In this document: in pieces, positions 52,121 through 62,500 of the stretch
How the letters are laid out: each line of letters begins with the position of its first letter
Numbering within the stretch: the stretch's first letter is position 1
DNA from: an uncultured Opitutia bacterium
GTDB taxonomy: Bacteria > Verrucomicrobiota > Verrucomicrobiia > Opitutales > Opitutaceae
Direction of reading: 5' to 3'
Assembly: GCA_903859715.1 (NCBI GenBank)
Contig: CAIONS010000068.1
Span: forward strand, 124,001 to 188,000
Length of the DNA stretch: 64,000 nucleotides
Position numbers and translations under genes: made by a program
Notes under the pieces: model-generated
Told to the model about the DNA's origin: nothing
Database searches by the model: none
The model's input: the letters and a program-made list of their open reading frames with translations, nothing else

Positions 52121-53191
52121 TCAAAACAATTCGAGCTGCGCGCCACCCGGGCGGCGGAAGTGGGCCGTGGAAAGGGGCAGGCGCTCCTGGTTCAGGCCGG
52201 CGCGGCGGGCGGTGACCTGGAACAGGTCGCGCAGCTGCTCGGCGAAGATGCCTTCGCCCTTCAGGCGGGCGCCCCATTCGCTGACGTTCAGCTTGCCGCC
52301 GCGGATTTCCTGCACGCGGTCGATCACGCGCGCTTTCTTCGTCGGAGCGTGATCGTCGAGCCATTGGAGAAAAATATCCTTCACCGCGTAGGGCAGGCGC
52401 ATGACGACGTAACCGGCGCGCTTGGCACCCGCGGCGGCTGCGGCCTCGAGGATCGCGGGCAGCTCGTGGTCGGTGAGCCCGGGAATGATCGGCGCGACCA
52501 TCACGCCGACAGGGATGCCGGCGGCGCTGAGTTCGCGGATGGCTCGGAGCCGCGCGGCGGGACGCGAGGCGCGCGGCTCGAGCTGTCCGGCCAGGTCGGT
52601 GTCCAGCGTGGTGACCGACACATAGACCGCGGTGGCCTGATAGCGGGCGAGCTCGGTGAGCACGTCGAGGTCGCGGGTGACGAGCGCGTTCTTGGTGATG
52701 ATGGAGATGGGCTGGCGGAGCTCGGCGCAGACCTCGAGGCAACCGCAGGTGACGCGGAACTGGCGTTCGCACGGCTGGTAGCAGTCCGTGATGCCGCTCA
52801 TGGAAATGCTCTGCGGCTTCCACCGGGACGAGGAGAGCTCGGCGCGGAGCAGGGCGGGGGCGCGGAGCTTCACGAGGATCTTCGTCTCGAAATCGAGTCC
52901 GCTGCTCCAGCCGAGATACTCGTGGTAGGGTCGGGCGAAGCAGTAGGCGCAGCCGTGCTCGCAGCCGCGGTAGGGATTGAGCCCGACGGTGAAAGGGATG
53001 TCAGGGCTGTCGTTGGTGGTCAGCAGGGATTCGCTGGCGTCGAAGAAAAACTGTGTGCGCGGATGCGGGCGTTCGTCGGGCGGGCAGTCCGGGTCGGGCT
53101 CGAGGATCAGCGGCTCGAAGCGGTTGGGCGGGTTGATGCTCGCGCCGCGGCCCGGAATCGAGCCGGAGGGGTGGGGCGGGAGCGCAGGCAT
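52121..53191 (-). CDS. PA0069-family radical SAM protein
   Basis: 356 residues. The Fe-S/SAM motif is GLNPYRGCEHGCAYCFARPY, with Cys spacing C-x3-C-x2-C. It is followed by SMSGITDCYQPCERQFRVT, ISIITKNALVTRDLDVLTE and VMVAPIIPGLTDHELPAILE. The group resembles spore photoproduct lyase in its core, but its reaction is unknown. The start ATG at 53191 is preferred. Confidence 0.85.
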   Translation of the reverse strand: MPALPPHPSGSIPGRGASINPPNRFEPLILEPDPDCPPDERPHPRTQFFFDASESLLTTNDSPDIPFTVGLNPYRGCEHGCAYCFARPYHEYLGWSSGLDFETKILVKLRAPALLRAELSSSRWKPQSISMSGITDCYQPCERQFRVTCGCLEVCAELRQPISIITKNALVTRDLDVLTELARYQATAVYVSVTTLDTDLAGQLEPRASRPAARLRAIRELSAAGIPVGVMVAPIIPGLTDHELPAILEAAAAAGAKRAGYVVMRLPYAVKDIFLQWLDDHAPTKKARVIDRVQEIRGGKLNVSEWGARLKGEGIFAEQLRDLFQVTARRAGLNQERLPLSTAHFRRPGGAQLELF

Positions 53192-53293
53192 GGGGGACAG
53201 GCTGTACGCTTTTGGCGGTAGGCAATAAGGATTTCATCAAAAGAAAAATTGAGTGGCCGCGATAAGGCATGAGGAGTTCCCAACCCCGAAAGT

Positions 53294-53403
53294 TGGCCAC
53301 AAAGAGGCACAAGGGCTCTGGGACTGCGAAGGAGCCTCCATTGCGCCTATAGGCGCGCGGGAGACTCGGGACGGAGCCCAGGATTTTGTGCCTCTTTGTG
53401 CCA
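53294..53403. repeat. Inverted repeat (ggccacaaagaggcacaa family)
   Basis: The left arm tggccacaaagaggcacaa (53294-53312) and right arm ttgtgcctctttgtgcca (53386-53403) pair except for one extra base. It lies between the divergent radical SAM and fdhD genes. The word resembles the accacaaag family. Confidence 0.8.
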
Positions 53404-53470
53404 TCCTCCGGCGGTCTGGTTGGGTTGCTTAAAGCTTTCAGCCGTTGGGGTGATTCGCTTCGCTGGCCTC

Positions 53471-54286
53471 ATGTCGCTCGCCAAAGCCACCCGCACGGTG
53501 TCCATCGCCCGCCATGACGGCGCGGCGGCACCCGTGGTGCGGGATGACGCGATTGCGGCGGAGGAGCCGCTCGAGATCCGCGTGGGCGGGCACAGTGTGG
53601 CGGTCGTCATGCGCACGCCGGGCCATGACCGTGAGCTGACGGCCGGATTTCTCGTTACGGAGGGCATTGTGCGGCGACGCGAGGAGGTGCTGGATCTGGT
53701 GTATTGCCGGAGCGATGGCGGAAACCCGGAGGAAAACATCCTCGATGTACTGCTGGCGCCGGGGGCGACCATCGATCTGGCCCGGCTGACGCGGCATGTC
53801 TTTACGTCGTCGAGCTGCGGCATCTGCAGCAAGGCCAGCATCGAGGCCGTGCAGGCGCAGTTTTCGCCGATCCCGGTTCCGCTGGTGCCGCGCCGGGCGG
53901 TCCTGGCGACGCTGCCGGAAAAGCTGCGCGCGGCGCAGGCGGCGTTCGACGTGACGGGCGGGCTGCATGCGAGCGCGCTGTTCGACGCCGAGGGGAACCT
54001 TCAGGTCGTGCGTGAGGATGTCGGCCGGCACAACGCACTCGACAAGGTGGTGGGCCACGCGTTTTTCGCGGAGCAGCTGCCGCTCGCCGGGCGGGTGCTG
54101 CTGGTGAGCGGGCGGGTGTCGTTTGAGATCATGCAGAAGGCGCTGGCGGCGGGCATACCGGCCGTGGCGGCGATCTCGGCGCCGACGAGCGCGGCGGTGG
54201 AGTTTGCGCGGGCGAGCGACCAGGTGCTGGTGGGCTTTCTCCGGGGCGAGCGGATGAATGTTTACGCGGGCACCTTGGCGGGCTGA
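53471..54286 (+). CDS. fdhD: Formate dehydrogenase accessory sulfurtransferase FdhD
   Basis: 271 residues. It has PLEIRVGGHSVAVVMRTPGH at the N terminus, the conserved CxxC in TSSSCGICSKASIE, and VREDVGRHNALDKVVGHAFF. FdhD passes sulfur from a desulfurase to the molybdenum cofactor of formate dehydrogenase. No formate dehydrogenase gene is in the window. The start is the ATG at 53471; the next gene begins just after its stop. Confidence 0.95.
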   Translation: MSLAKATRTVSIARHDGAAAPVVRDDAIAAEEPLEIRVGGHSVAVVMRTPGHDRELTAGFLVTEGIVRRREEVLDLVYCRSDGGNPEENILDVLLAPGATIDLARLTRHVFTSSSCGICSKASIEAVQAQFSPIPVPLVPRRAVLATLPEKLRAAQAAFDVTGGLHASALFDAEGNLQVVREDVGRHNALDKVVGHAFFAEQLPLAGRVLLVSGRVSFEIMQKALAAGIPAVAAISAPTSAAVEFARASDQVLVGFLRGERMNVYAGTLAG

Positions 54287-54306
54287 GCATGTCGCAGTTG
54301 GCCCAC

Positions 54307-55152
54307 ATGAAATCCTTTTTGCTCCTGCTTGCCCTGTGCCTAGGCGTCCCGCTGGCGGTGCGCGCCGCCGAGAGCGAGTCCATGACCGACCACACCCTGC
54401 GCCAGCTGGTGGAGCGGCAGAAGGAGCTGCTGGCCGAAGCGGCGAAGGAAAACCCGCACTTCGACCGGGACAGTTTCCAGCTGCAGATGCAGCAGATCTG
54501 TCAGGGCTACGACGCCCTGCTGCGGGACAACCCGGATTATGCCCCGGGTTACGGGGCCTACGGCTACCTGCTGGGAAAAATCGGGATGCGCAAGGCGTCG
54601 ATCGCGATGCTGCTCAAGGCCAACCAGCTCGACGCCGACCAGCCGCTGGTGAAGAACCAGATCGGCAATTTCCTCGCCGAGGAAGGCCGGCCGCTGGAGG
54701 CGCTCCCGTATTTCATCGCGGCCATCCAGCTCGCGCCGAAGGAACCGCTCTATCACTACCAGCTGGGCACGCTGCTGCACGAGGCCAAGGATGATTTCCT
54801 CAAGAGCGGCGAATGGACCGCGGAAGGGCTGGAGCACTCGGAACACGAGGCATTCCGGCAGGCGGCGGAACTGGCGCCCGACCGGATCGAGTTCACCTAC
54901 CGCTATGCCGAGTCATTTTACGACCTGACGATCCCGGACTGGGACGGGGCGTTGAAAGCCTGGAGCAAGCTGGAGGAGAAGGCGCAGACGGACGTCGAGC
55001 GCCAGACGATGCGGCTGCAGGCAGCGAATGTCCTGATCAAGCAGGGCAAGCTGGACCACGCGCGGATGCTGCTCGCCACGGTGACCGAGGCGGCGCTGCA
55101 GGGGCAGAAGCAAAAGCTCGTTGCCCAATTCCCGGCGAAAGCCGAGAAGTAA
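54307..55152 (+). CDS. Exported TPR protein
   Basis: 281 residues. A signal peptide (MKSFLLLLALCLGVPLAVRA) is followed by a helical stretch and about five TPR-type helices pairs from residue 70: YAPGYGAYGYLLGKIGMRKA, QPLVKNQIGNFLAEEGRPLE, EPLYHYQLGTLLHEAKDDF and DVERQTMRLQAANVLIKQGK. It is likely a periplasmic scaffold; no enzyme motif is visible. An earlier ATG at 54289 would give a longer, less signal-like start. It is in a tight run with fdhD and the rhomboid-like gene. Confidence 0.8.
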   Translation: MKSFLLLLALCLGVPLAVRAAESESMTDHTLRQLVERQKELLAEAAKENPHFDRDSFQLQMQQICQGYDALLRDNPDYAPGYGAYGYLLGKIGMRKASIAMLLKANQLDADQPLVKNQIGNFLAEEGRPLEALPYFIAAIQLAPKEPLYHYQLGTLLHEAKDDFLKSGEWTAEGLEHSEHEAFRQAAELAPDRIEFTYRYAESFYDLTIPDWDGALKAWSKLEEKAQTDVERQTMRLQAANVLIKQGKLDHARMLLATVTEAALQGQKQKLVAQFPAKAEK

Positions 55153-55171
55153 CCGGCTTTTTGCCGCCGCC

Positions 55172-55996
55172 ATGTCCTTGCTCGACCGCCTTGAACGCAT
55201 CTTCGGCCGCCTCGCGGTGCCGAACCTCTCCCTTTATCTGGTCATCGGCCAGGTGTTTGTCCTGCTCTCGGCGCTGCTCGGGCTGCTGGACCTGAGCTAC
55301 TTTGTGCTCAGGTCCGAACTCGCCCTGCACGGCGAATGGTGGCGGCTGATCACGATGATCTTCATGCCACCCCCGCCGGGGATGTTCGGCTATGTGTTCG
55401 TCGCGTTCGCCTGGTACATGTTTTTCCTGATGGGTGGGGCGCTGGAGGGCTACTGGGGCGAGTTCCGCTACAACCTTTTTGTCTTCACGGGCTACGCACT
55501 CACGGTGGCGGTGGCGTTCATCACGCCGTATGCGCCCACGACTAACCTGTTCATCGCGGGCTCGGTGTTCCTCGCCTTTGCGTGGCTCAACCCGGACTTC
55601 GAGCTGGCGATCTTTTTCATCCTGCCGGTGAAGATCAAGTGGCTCGCGCTGATCACCTGGATCGCCAACGCCTATTATTTCTTCACGGGCAGCTGGCCGC
55701 TGCGCCTGCAGATCCTCGCCTCGGTGGGCAACTTCCTGCTCTTTTTCAGCCGGGACATCGTGCAGACGATGCGGTACCGCAAGCGCGTGATGGCCACGTC
55801 GGCGACGCGGTTCGCCGCGGCCAACGCCGAGCCCGAGGCGCGCCACCGCTGCCACGTCTGCGGCAAGACCGACCTGACCAACCCGGAGATGGATTTCCGC
55901 TATTGCTCGAAATGCGCCGGCGACGAGTGCTACTGCCCCGACCATATCTTCACGCACGTGCATGTGCCGGCCAAAAGTGAAGCGGCCAAAAAATAA
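55172..55996 (+). CDS. Rhomboid-like membrane protein with a C-terminal zinc-binding module
   Basis: 274 residues. Six hydrophobic helices (first about residues 17-42) are followed by a soluble tail. The stretch GEWWRLITMIFMPPPPGMFG and the helix SVFLAFAWLNPDFELAIFFI resemble rhomboid proteins, but the Ser of the GxSG-type motif and the distal catalytic His cannot be found, so it is probably inactive. The tail carries CHVCGKTDLTNPEMDFRYC, followed by SKCAGDECYCPDHI, a Cys/His set compatible with two zinc ions. Its role is unknown. The ATG at 55172 is chosen; the stop overlaps the next gene. Confidence 0.65.
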   Translation: MSLLDRLERIFGRLAVPNLSLYLVIGQVFVLLSALLGLLDLSYFVLRSELALHGEWWRLITMIFMPPPPGMFGYVFVAFAWYMFFLMGGALEGYWGEFRYNLFVFTGYALTVAVAFITPYAPTTNLFIAGSVFLAFAWLNPDFELAIFFILPVKIKWLALITWIANAYYFFTGSWPLRLQILASVGNFLLFFSRDIVQTMRYRKRVMATSATRFAAANAEPEARHRCHVCGKTDLTNPEMDFRYCSKCAGDECYCPDHIFTHVHVPAKSEAAKK

Positions 55997-56906
55997 GGCG
56001 CCGCTGGTGCCCTCCGCGGGCGCGACCCTGGGGGAATGGCTGCGGTTCGCGGAACAGCTCTACGCCCGGGAAAAACTCGCCCTTGGGCAGGTGGCGGCCA
56101 GCGCGCATGACGAGGCGCTTTACCTCCTGCTGCGCACGCTCGGCCTGCCGCTCGACAGCCCGGCCAAAGTGCTGACGAAGAAACTGACGCCCGCCGAGTG
56201 CGCGGCGGTGGAGACGATGCTGCACCGCCGGACCGTGGACCGCGTGCCGGCGGCCTACCTCACGCACGAAGCCTGGCTCGGCGAATACCGGTTCTATGTC
56301 GACGAGCGGGTGATCATCCCGCGCAGTTATTTCCTGGAGATCATCCCGCAGCAGCTCGACGGCTGGCTGCCGGACCCGGCGAAAGTCCGGCGGGTGGCGG
56401 ACGTCTGCACCGGCTCGGGCTGCCTCGCCATCCTGCTGGCGCATCATTTCCCGGCGGCCAAGATCGATGCACTCGACCTTTCCGCGGAGGCGCTCGAAGT
56501 CGCAAAGATTAATGTCGGCGAGCACCGGCTCACGCGCCGGGTCGCGCTGCACCGCAGCGATGTCTTCGATGCGGTGCCAGTGGCGAAGTACGATGTGATT
56601 CTCAGCAACCCGCCCTACGAGCCGAGCGCGCACGTCGATGCCCAGACGCCAGAGTTCAAGGCCGAGCCGCGCATGGCGCACGATGGCGGCAAGGACGGGC
56701 TCGTGATCATCCGCAAGCTCCTGCACCAGGCGCGCGAGCGGTTGACGCCGCAGGGGATTGTGCTGGTCGAGGTCGGCGGGCTGCAGGACGCGATGAACCG
56801 GGAGTTCGCCGCGCTGGAGCCGCACTGGCTTAGGACGGAAGACGGCGCCGACTGCGTGTGCGTGATCCACGCCGCGCGACTGAAAGCTCACCGCCAAGGG
56901 CGCTAA
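55962..56906 (+). CDS. HemK/PrmB-type N5-glutamine methyltransferase
   Basis: 314 residues. The helical N-terminal domain (EWLRFAEQLYAREKLALGQV) is followed by ERVIIPRSYFLEIIPQQLDG, SAM motif ADVCTGSGCLAILLAHHFPA and the active-site NPPYEPSA. The IIPRSY segment and length fit PrmB, which methylates ribosomal protein L3; PrmC/HemK remains possible. The ATG at 55962 overlaps the upstream gene by 35 bases; a GTG at 55977 is an alternative. Confidence 0.88.
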   Translation: MCRPKVKRPKNKAPLVPSAGATLGEWLRFAEQLYAREKLALGQVAASAHDEALYLLLRTLGLPLDSPAKVLTKKLTPAECAAVETMLHRRTVDRVPAAYLTHEAWLGEYRFYVDERVIIPRSYFLEIIPQQLDGWLPDPAKVRRVADVCTGSGCLAILLAHHFPAAKIDALDLSAEALEVAKINVGEHRLTRRVALHRSDVFDAVPVAKYDVILSNPPYEPSAHVDAQTPEFKAEPRMAHDGGKDGLVIIRKLLHQARERLTPQGIVLVEVGGLQDAMNREFAALEPHWLRTEDGADCVCVIHAARLKAHRQGR

Positions 56907-56965
56907 GATCGCGAAATCCGAACTTCAGAGCTCAATCTCCCCTTCTGCTTTTCGCGGCTCTCCGG

Positions 56966-57952
56966 TCAGTGGATCAGGCCGGTGACGATGGCAGCCAGGC
57001 TGGCGCTGCTGATTACGATCCAGAGCACCAAGGCATGGATCAGCGGACAGACGCCGACGGTGCGCACGACGGTCCGGCTCAGGCCGGTGCTAATCAGGAA
57101 AAGCGTGAGGGTCAGCAATGCGCGAGAGATCAGGCCGACGGAGCCGGCGGCCGGTTGCAGGCTCGGCACAAGGGTGAACAGGGCCGAGACGGCCACGAAG
57201 CCGGCGATAAACCACGGCAAACGCAGGCGGCTGCGGGTGGCGCCCGAATCGGACTGACGATGGAACCAGGTTCCGAGCACCAGTGCGACCGGCACAATCC
57301 ACAAGGCCCGGGCGAGCTTCACCGTGGTGGCGATCGCGAGGGCTTCCTTGCCGTGGGTCATGGCGGCACCCGCGACCGAACTCGTGTCGTGGATGGCCAG
57401 CGCGCACCACAGGCCGAATTGGCGGGCATCGAGGCCGGCCCATGTACCGAGGGCGGGAAACACGATCAACGCGACTCCGTTGAGTAGAAACACGGTGGCG
57501 AGCGCCGCGGAGGTTTCCTCCGGTGCGGCGTCAATTGCCGGAGCAACGGCCGCAATGGCGCTCCCGCCGCAGATGCCTGTGCCGGCGCAAATGAGCGCAG
57601 CCACCTTGGGGCCGATTCCGAGCCGGCGTGCGAGCCACGCACCCAAGGCAAAAGTCGTCACCAAACCCGCCAGGGTATAACCGAGGCCCTGGCCGCCGAC
57701 ATGAGCCACCACCATGAGGTTCACGCCGGCGCCGAGGCTCACGACGGCGAGCTGCAACAGCCACTTCGAAGCGCGATTGGTGGTGTCGGCGTAGGGATTG
57801 CCGAGCGTGAGCGAGAGCACGATGCCTCCGAGCAGCGCGGCCCAGGGAGGCGTCCAAGGCAGCAGCGAGACGACTGCGCCGAGCGGAATCAGCAGGCCGG
57901 CCACGCGGTGGGCCGGCCGCTCCATTTTGCCAGGGTGGAAATCAAAGCTCAT
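56966..57952 (-). CDS. YeiH/UPF0324 family putative sulfate exporter
   Basis: 328 residues with about ten helices. Family marks are [60 protein letters not shown] and [20 protein letters not shown]. The family has been named a sulfate exporter but direct evidence is scant. It overlaps the end of the RND pump gene by 11 bases, so it is the last gene of that operon. Confidence 0.88.
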   Translation of the reverse strand: MSFDFHPGKMERPAHRVAGLLIPLGAVVSLLPWTPPWAALLGGIVLSLTLGNPYADTTNRASKWLLQLAVVSLGAGVNLMVVAHVGGQGLGYTLAGLVTTFALGAWLARRLGIGPKVAALICAGTGICGGSAIAAVAPAIDAAPEETSAALATVFLLNGVALIVFPALGTWAGLDARQFGLWCALAIHDTSSVAGAAMTHGKEALAIATTVKLARALWIVPVALVLGTWFHRQSDSGATRSRLRLPWFIAGFVAVSALFTLVPSLQPAAGSVGLISRALLTLTLFLISTGLSRTVVRTVGVCPLIHALVLWIVISSASLAAIVTGLIH

Positions 57953-60900
57953 GCGCTGCGGCAGTGCGACGGTTCGCCATGTAATAAAGTACCGGCACGG
58001 CGAGGCGGCTGATCAGCAGCGAGGCGATTTCGCCGGCCATGAGGCTGATTGCGAGGCCCTGGAAGATCGGGTCGGTGAGAATCACGCTTGCGCCGACAAC
58101 CACGGCAAGGGCGGTGAGCAGCATCGGGCGGAAGCGCACGGCACCCGCCTCGACCACAGCCTCGCGGAGGGGCAGCCCGTGCGCGCGGCGCAGCTCGATG
58201 AAATCAACGAGGATGATCGAGTTGCGCACGACGATGCCGGCGCCGGCCATGAAGCCGATCATGGACGTGGCCGTGAAAAACGCCCCGAGTGCCCAATGCG
58301 CCGGCAGGATGCCGATCAGGGAAAACGGAATCGCGGCCATCACGACGAGCGGGGTCACGTAGCTGCGAAACCAGCCGACCATCAGCATCGCGATGAGCAC
58401 GAGCACGGCGGCGAAGGCCACACCGAGGTCGCGGAAAACCTCCAGCGTGATGTGCCACTCGCCGTCCCATTTTAGCGCGGGTTGGGTGTCGTCGGTTGGC
58501 AGGTTGAGATGGTAGATCGGCAGCGCGGCCTGGGTGCCGCCGAATTTGCGTGCATCGAGCCGGCCGACGTCGCGGTCAATGACGAAGAGCGCATAGGCGG
58601 GGCTTTCCACCGCGCCGGCGACATCGGCGGTGACGTAGGTCACGGGCTTGAGATTCTTGCGGTAGAGATTCCGCTCGCCGAGGCCGCGCTCGAGGTGAAC
58701 GAGCTCCGAGAGCGGAACCAAGGGGCCAGCCGGGTTCAGGTCGGCGCGGACTTGGAGGGCGAGCATCGCCTCGGGCTGTGACCGGTCACTGGCAGGAAGC
58801 TCGACGATGACGGGCACATCCTCGCGCTCGGCGGGGAAGTGCAGGAGATCCACGGCGCTGCCTTGGGTGGCCAGAGCGAGAGTTTTCACGATGGCGCCGG
58901 TGCTCACCCCGTGCAGCGCGGCCTTTTCCTTGTCGACGACGTAGCGGACCGACGGCTGCAACTCCTCGACGTACCAGTCGATATCCACCACGCCGGTCGT
59001 GCGCTCGAAAATGCCGCGTACTTCCCGGGCCAGCGCGAGCCGCTGGGATTCGTCGGGCCCGTAGATCTCGGCAACCAAGGACTGCAGCACGGGCGGGCCC
59101 GGCGGCACCTCGGCGACAGCGACCGCGGCGTGATAGCGGGCGGCGATGGGTGCGACCTTGAGGCGGATGCGCTTGGCGATGGCGTGGCTCTGGTCGGCGC
59201 GCAGGGATTTGTCCACGAGGTTGACCTGGATATCGGCGACGTTGGGGCCGCGGCGTGTGAAGTAGTGGCGCACGAGGCCGTTGAAGTTGAAGGGCGACGC
59301 CGTGCCGGCGTAGATCTGGTAGTCGCGGACCTCGGGCTCGACGCGGATGGCCGCGGCCATTTCCTGGGCGACGCGCGCGGTCTGCTCGAGCGTGGTGCCC
59401 TCGCGGGTCTTCAGCACGATCTGGAACTCCGATTTGTTGTCGAAGGGCAGCATCTTGATGACGACGGCGCCCGTCAGCACGAAGCCGGCGGAAACGAGCA
59501 GCAGTCCCACAATCCCGGCGAGAAATATCCATCGTGCGCGTGCGTGATCGAGCAACGGCTCCATCACGCGGTGATAGAGCCGCGTGAGCCAGTCGTCGGG
59601 CGCATGATCAGAGCCGGGACCGCCGGGGGCCGCGGTCATCGTGGCAAACCGCCGCCGCAACACGCGGAGGGCGGCCCACGGGGTGATGGTGAACGCGATG
59701 ACGAGGGAGAACAGCATCGCGGCCGTCGAGCCGATCGGGATCGGGCGCATGTACGGACCCATGAGCCCGCCGACGAACGCCATGGGCAGGATGGCGGCGA
59801 TCACCGCCCAGGTGGCGAGGATCGTGGAGTTGCCGACCTCGTCCACGGCCTCGAGCGCCACCTGGCCGAGGGGCTTGCGCTGGGCGTCGGGCAGGCGGAC
59901 GTGCCGCACGATGTTTTCCACGACCACGATGGCGTCATCGACGAGGATGCCGACGGAGAAGATCAGCGCGAAGAGCGTGATGCGGTTCAGCGTGTAGCCG
60001 TAGAGGTAGAAAACGAACAGCGTCAGACCGAGGGTCGATGGAATCGCGAGCAGGACGATGAGCGACTCGCGCCAGCCGAGGAACAGCAGGATCAGCAGCG
60101 CCACGCCGAAGACGGCGATGCCCATGTGGCCGAGCAGCTCATTGCTCTTCTCGGCGGCAGTGTGGCCGTAGTCGCGGGTGACGGTGACGGCCACGTCGGC
60201 GGGCAGGAGCGTACCGCGCGCGGTCGCGACCTTGGCGAGGACGGCGTTGACGACGTCGATGGCATTAGCGCCGGGGCGCTTGGCCAGGCTGAGGGTGACG
60301 GCGGGCTCGAGGTCGCCGGTGAGACCGCCATGCAGGACGTAGTCGGCCGGTTCCTCGCCCTCATCAGTGATGGCGGCCACGTCGCGGAGATAGACGGGCC
60401 GGTCGCGAAACACGCCCACGACAACGGCGCCGACGTCGGTGGCATCGCGCAGGAACGTGCCGGTCTCGAGCAGGACCTCGGTGTTGGCGAAGGGCCGCGA
60501 GCCGGCGTGCAGCTGGCGGTTGGCCTGCTGGAGCATCGGCACCAGCTCGGCCGTGGTGAGATGGCGGGCGGCGAGGGCGGCGATATCGAGCCGCACGCGC
60601 ACGGCCCGGCGGACTCCGCCGATCAGCGTGGTCTCGGCGACCTGCGGGATGGATTTCACGACATCGTCGAGCTGGGCGGCGAGCCGGCGCAGGGTGAGGT
60701 GATCCTGCTTGGGGCTGTGCAGGGTGAGGGCGAGGATGGGCACGTCGTCGATCGTGCGGGGCTTCACCAGCGGCTGGCCGGCGCCCGGGGGAATCCGGTC
60801 GAAGCTGGCCTGGAGCTTCTGGTTGAGGTGGACGAGGGCGGTCTCGATTTCGGTGCCGACCTGGAAGCGGACGATCACCAGGGAGCTGCCAGGGCTGGAG

Positions 60901-61193
60901 GTAGAGTAGAGGTATTCCACGCCCGGGACCTCCCAGAGCAGCTTTTCCATCGGGCGCGTGATCCGGTTCTCCACTTCGGCGGCGGAGACACCCGGCATGG
61001 CGACCAGCACGTCGACCATGGGGACCTTGATCTGCGGCTCCTCCTCGCGCGGCAGCAGGAGCACGGCGAAGAGGCCGAGCAGGATCGAGGCGATGATCGC
61101 GATCGGCGTGAGCTTCGAATCGATGAAGTACGCGGCGAGGCGGCCGGCGAATCCGTAGCGTGGCCCCGGCCCGGCGGGAGCTGGCGCGCTCAC
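57942..61193 (-). CDS. RND efflux pump inner-membrane protein (AcrB/HAE family)
   Basis: 1083 residues with a full 12-helix RND layout. Diagnostic parts: [20 protein letters not shown] at the first helix, [20 protein letters not shown] in the porter domain, [20 protein letters not shown] (helix 4, with the proton-relay Asp pair) and [20 protein letters not shown] in the second half. It is an HAE-like pump; the substrate is not known. The GTG start overlaps the stop of the fusion-protein gene by four bases. No outer-membrane TolC partner is near. Confidence 0.93.
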   Translation of the reverse strand: MSAPAPAGPGPRYGFAGRLAAYFIDSKLTPIAIIASILLGLFAVLLLPREEEPQIKVPMVDVLVAMPGVSAAEVENRITRPMEKLLWEVPGVEYLYSTSSPGSSLVIVRFQVGTEIETALVHLNQKLQASFDRIPPGAGQPLVKPRTIDDVPILALTLHSPKQDHLTLRRLAAQLDDVVKSIPQVAETTLIGGVRRAVRVRLDIAALAARHLTTAELVPMLQQANRQLHAGSRPFANTEVLLETGTFLRDATDVGAVVVGVFRDRPVYLRDVAAITDEGEEPADYVLHGGLTGDLEPAVTLSLAKRPGANAIDVVNAVLAKVATARGTLLPADVAVTVTRDYGHTAAEKSNELLGHMGIAVFGVALLILLFLGWRESLIVLLAIPSTLGLTLFVFYLYGYTLNRITLFALIFSVGILVDDAIVVVENIVRHVRLPDAQRKPLGQVALEAVDEVGNSTILATWAVIAAILPMAFVGGLMGPYMRPIPIGSTAAMLFSLVIAFTITPWAALRVLRRRFATMTAAPGGPGSDHAPDDWLTRLYHRVMEPLLDHARARWIFLAGIVGLLLVSAGFVLTGAVVIKMLPFDNKSEFQIVLKTREGTTLEQTARVAQEMAAAIRVEPEVRDYQIYAGTASPFNFNGLVRHYFTRRGPNVADIQVNLVDKSLRADQSHAIAKRIRLKVAPIAARYHAAVAVAEVPPGPPVLQSLVAEIYGPDESQRLALAREVRGIFERTTGVVDIDWYVEELQPSVRYVVDKEKAALHGVSTGAIVKTLALATQGSAVDLLHFPAEREDVPVIVELPASDRSQPEAMLALQVRADLNPAGPLVPLSELVHLERGLGERNLYRKNLKPVTYVTADVAGAVESPAYALFVIDRDVGRLDARKFGGTQAALPIYHLNLPTDDTQPALKWDGEWHITLEVFRDLGVAFAAVLVLIAMLMVGWFRSYVTPLVVMAAIPFSLIGILPAHWALGAFFTATSMIGFMAGAGIVVRNSIILVDFIELRRAHGLPLREAVVEAGAVRFRPMLLTALAVVVGASVILTDPIFQGLAISLMAGEIASLLISRLAVPVLYYMANRRTAAAHEL

Positions 61194-62197
61194 GGCTGGA
61201 TCTCCACGGCCTGACCGTCCTGCAGCGTGGCGGGCGGAGCCACGACGACGGTCTCACCGGCATCCAGGCCGGCGGCAATCTGGATCGCGGCGCCCTCGCG
61301 GGCGCTGGTTTTCACGAGCCGCAACTGGGCGTGGCCGGCAGTGACGACGAACACCCGTTCCATCTGGCCGAAAGCAAGCACGGCAGAGGTGGGAACGGTG
61401 AGTGCGGTGCGATCGCCCGCGGGCCAGAGGACGCGCACGAACTGACCGGAGCGGGCGGAGGAGGAGGCCGGCAGATCGATCTTGGCGAGGCGGGTGCGGG
61501 AGGTGGGATCGGCGGCGGGCGAGAGTTCGGCGAGCCGGCCCGAGACGGGGTCATTGCCGAGGAGGATCGTGAGTTCGGCACCGACAGTTGGCAGCGGGAG
61601 CGATTCGGGTACTTGGACCTCGGCGCGGAGATGGTCCATGCCCTCGAGCTCGAACAGCGGCAGTCCGGGCGTGGCGAGGTCGCCCGGCTTGACGTACTCA
61701 GCCGTCAGCACGCCGGAGAACGGCGCGGCGATTTGGGTGTAGCCGAGCATGGCCTCGGCTTCCTGCAGGGCGGCGCGAACCTGCCGGCGGCGGTCGTCGG
61801 CGTTGCGCACGGCATCGGTGGTGGAGGCGCCCTTGGTTTCCAGCGTCCGCTCGCGCTCGTATTCCCGCTCGGCCTGGCTGAGGGCGGCCTGGGCGGCGGC
61901 GACGCGCGCGTCGAGCTCGCCGGCCGACACAGTGACCAGAACTTCACCCGCCTGCACCGCCTGGCCCACCACGAGATTGGTCGTGGCGAGGGTACCCGTG
62001 ATTTTGGCGGCGACGGTGGCGTAGGCGAAAGGCCGGATCGTGCCGGGAACAGGCTGGGTTTGAGGAGCGATGGTCGCAACGACCGTGATGACATGAACCG
62101 GCACCGCGGCCGCCGAGCTGACCGGGCCAGAGCTGGCGGGACGGCTGCAGCCGCCCAGCAGCAGGGCAACGGCGAGAAGGGGCGGAAGTCGTTTCAT
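61190..62197 (-). CDS. RND efflux membrane fusion lipoprotein
   Basis: 335 residues. The N-terminus is a lipoprotein signal ([13 protein letters not shown], lipobox Cys about residue 17). The domain order is biotinyl-lipoyl ([20 protein letters not shown]), coiled-coil hairpin (about residues 105-145), lipoyl half and beta-barrel ([20 protein letters not shown]). It bridges the inner-membrane pump to an outer-membrane channel. It precedes the pump by a four-base overlap. Confidence 0.9.
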   Translation of the reverse strand: MKRLPPLLAVALLLGGCSRPASSGPVSSAAAVPVHVITVVATIAPQTQPVPGTIRPFAYATVAAKITGTLATTNLVVGQAVQAGEVLVTVSAGELDARVAAAQAALSQAEREYERERTLETKGASTTDAVRNADDRRRQVRAALQEAEAMLGYTQIAAPFSGVLTAEYVKPGDLATPGLPLFELEGMDHLRAEVQVPESLPLPTVGAELTILLGNDPVSGRLAELSPAADPTSRTRLAKIDLPASSSARSGQFVRVLWPAGDRTALTVPTSAVLAFGQMERVFVVTAGHAQLRLVKTSAREGAAIQIAAGLDAGETVVVAPPATLQDGQAVEIQP

Positions 62198-62216
62198 ACC
62201 GGGGCGCGACTACCGG

Positions 62217-62444
62217 TTAACGGGACTTGTTTCCGCCGGGGCGAATGATGCCGTCGGCGCCCAGCCAGCCGAGCTTCGTGAGCATGATCGTGGGCGGGCA
62301 GAAACCGGTGAAGACGGACTGGATGAGATTGAGGCCGACGAAGCAGGTCAGCAGGAGCCACCACGCGTTGACAAAATAGACGAGTGCAACGCTTAGCAGA
62401 ACCATGCCGCCGGCGAGAACACGGATGAAGGATTCGATTTTCAT
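62217..62444 (-). CDS. DUF2892 small membrane protein
   Basis: 75 residues with two helices (residues about 8-45). The signature NAWWLLLTCFVGLNLIQSVF, then TGFCPPTIMLTKLGW, is the DUF2892 domain often found fused to or beside rhodanese and sulfide-handling proteins. It is the first gene of the operon, divergent from arsR. Function unknown. Confidence 0.85.
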   Translation of the reverse strand: MKIESFIRVLAGGMVLLSVALVYFVNAWWLLLTCFVGLNLIQSVFTGFCPPTIMLTKLGWLGADGIIRPGGNKSR

Positions 62445-62500
62445 GGGGAAGCCGCTTGCTTTATATGAGCATATAGTTATATACGAGGCATGCTGTCAAG
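62445..62500. promoter_or_regulatory. Divergent operator/promoter between the ArsR gene and DUF2892 operon
   Basis: A 56-base gap with strong AT richness. The palindrome tatatgagcatata (62462-62475) and an adjacent atatagttatata form an ATATG-type inverted repeat, as found in ArsR-family operators. It lies between both starts and so could control both genes. Confidence 0.65.

Noticed and set aside
58839..61214. 791-residue plus-strand frame opposite the RND pump
   Set aside because: GC-rich antisense shadow, with composition dominated by Gly, Asp and His.
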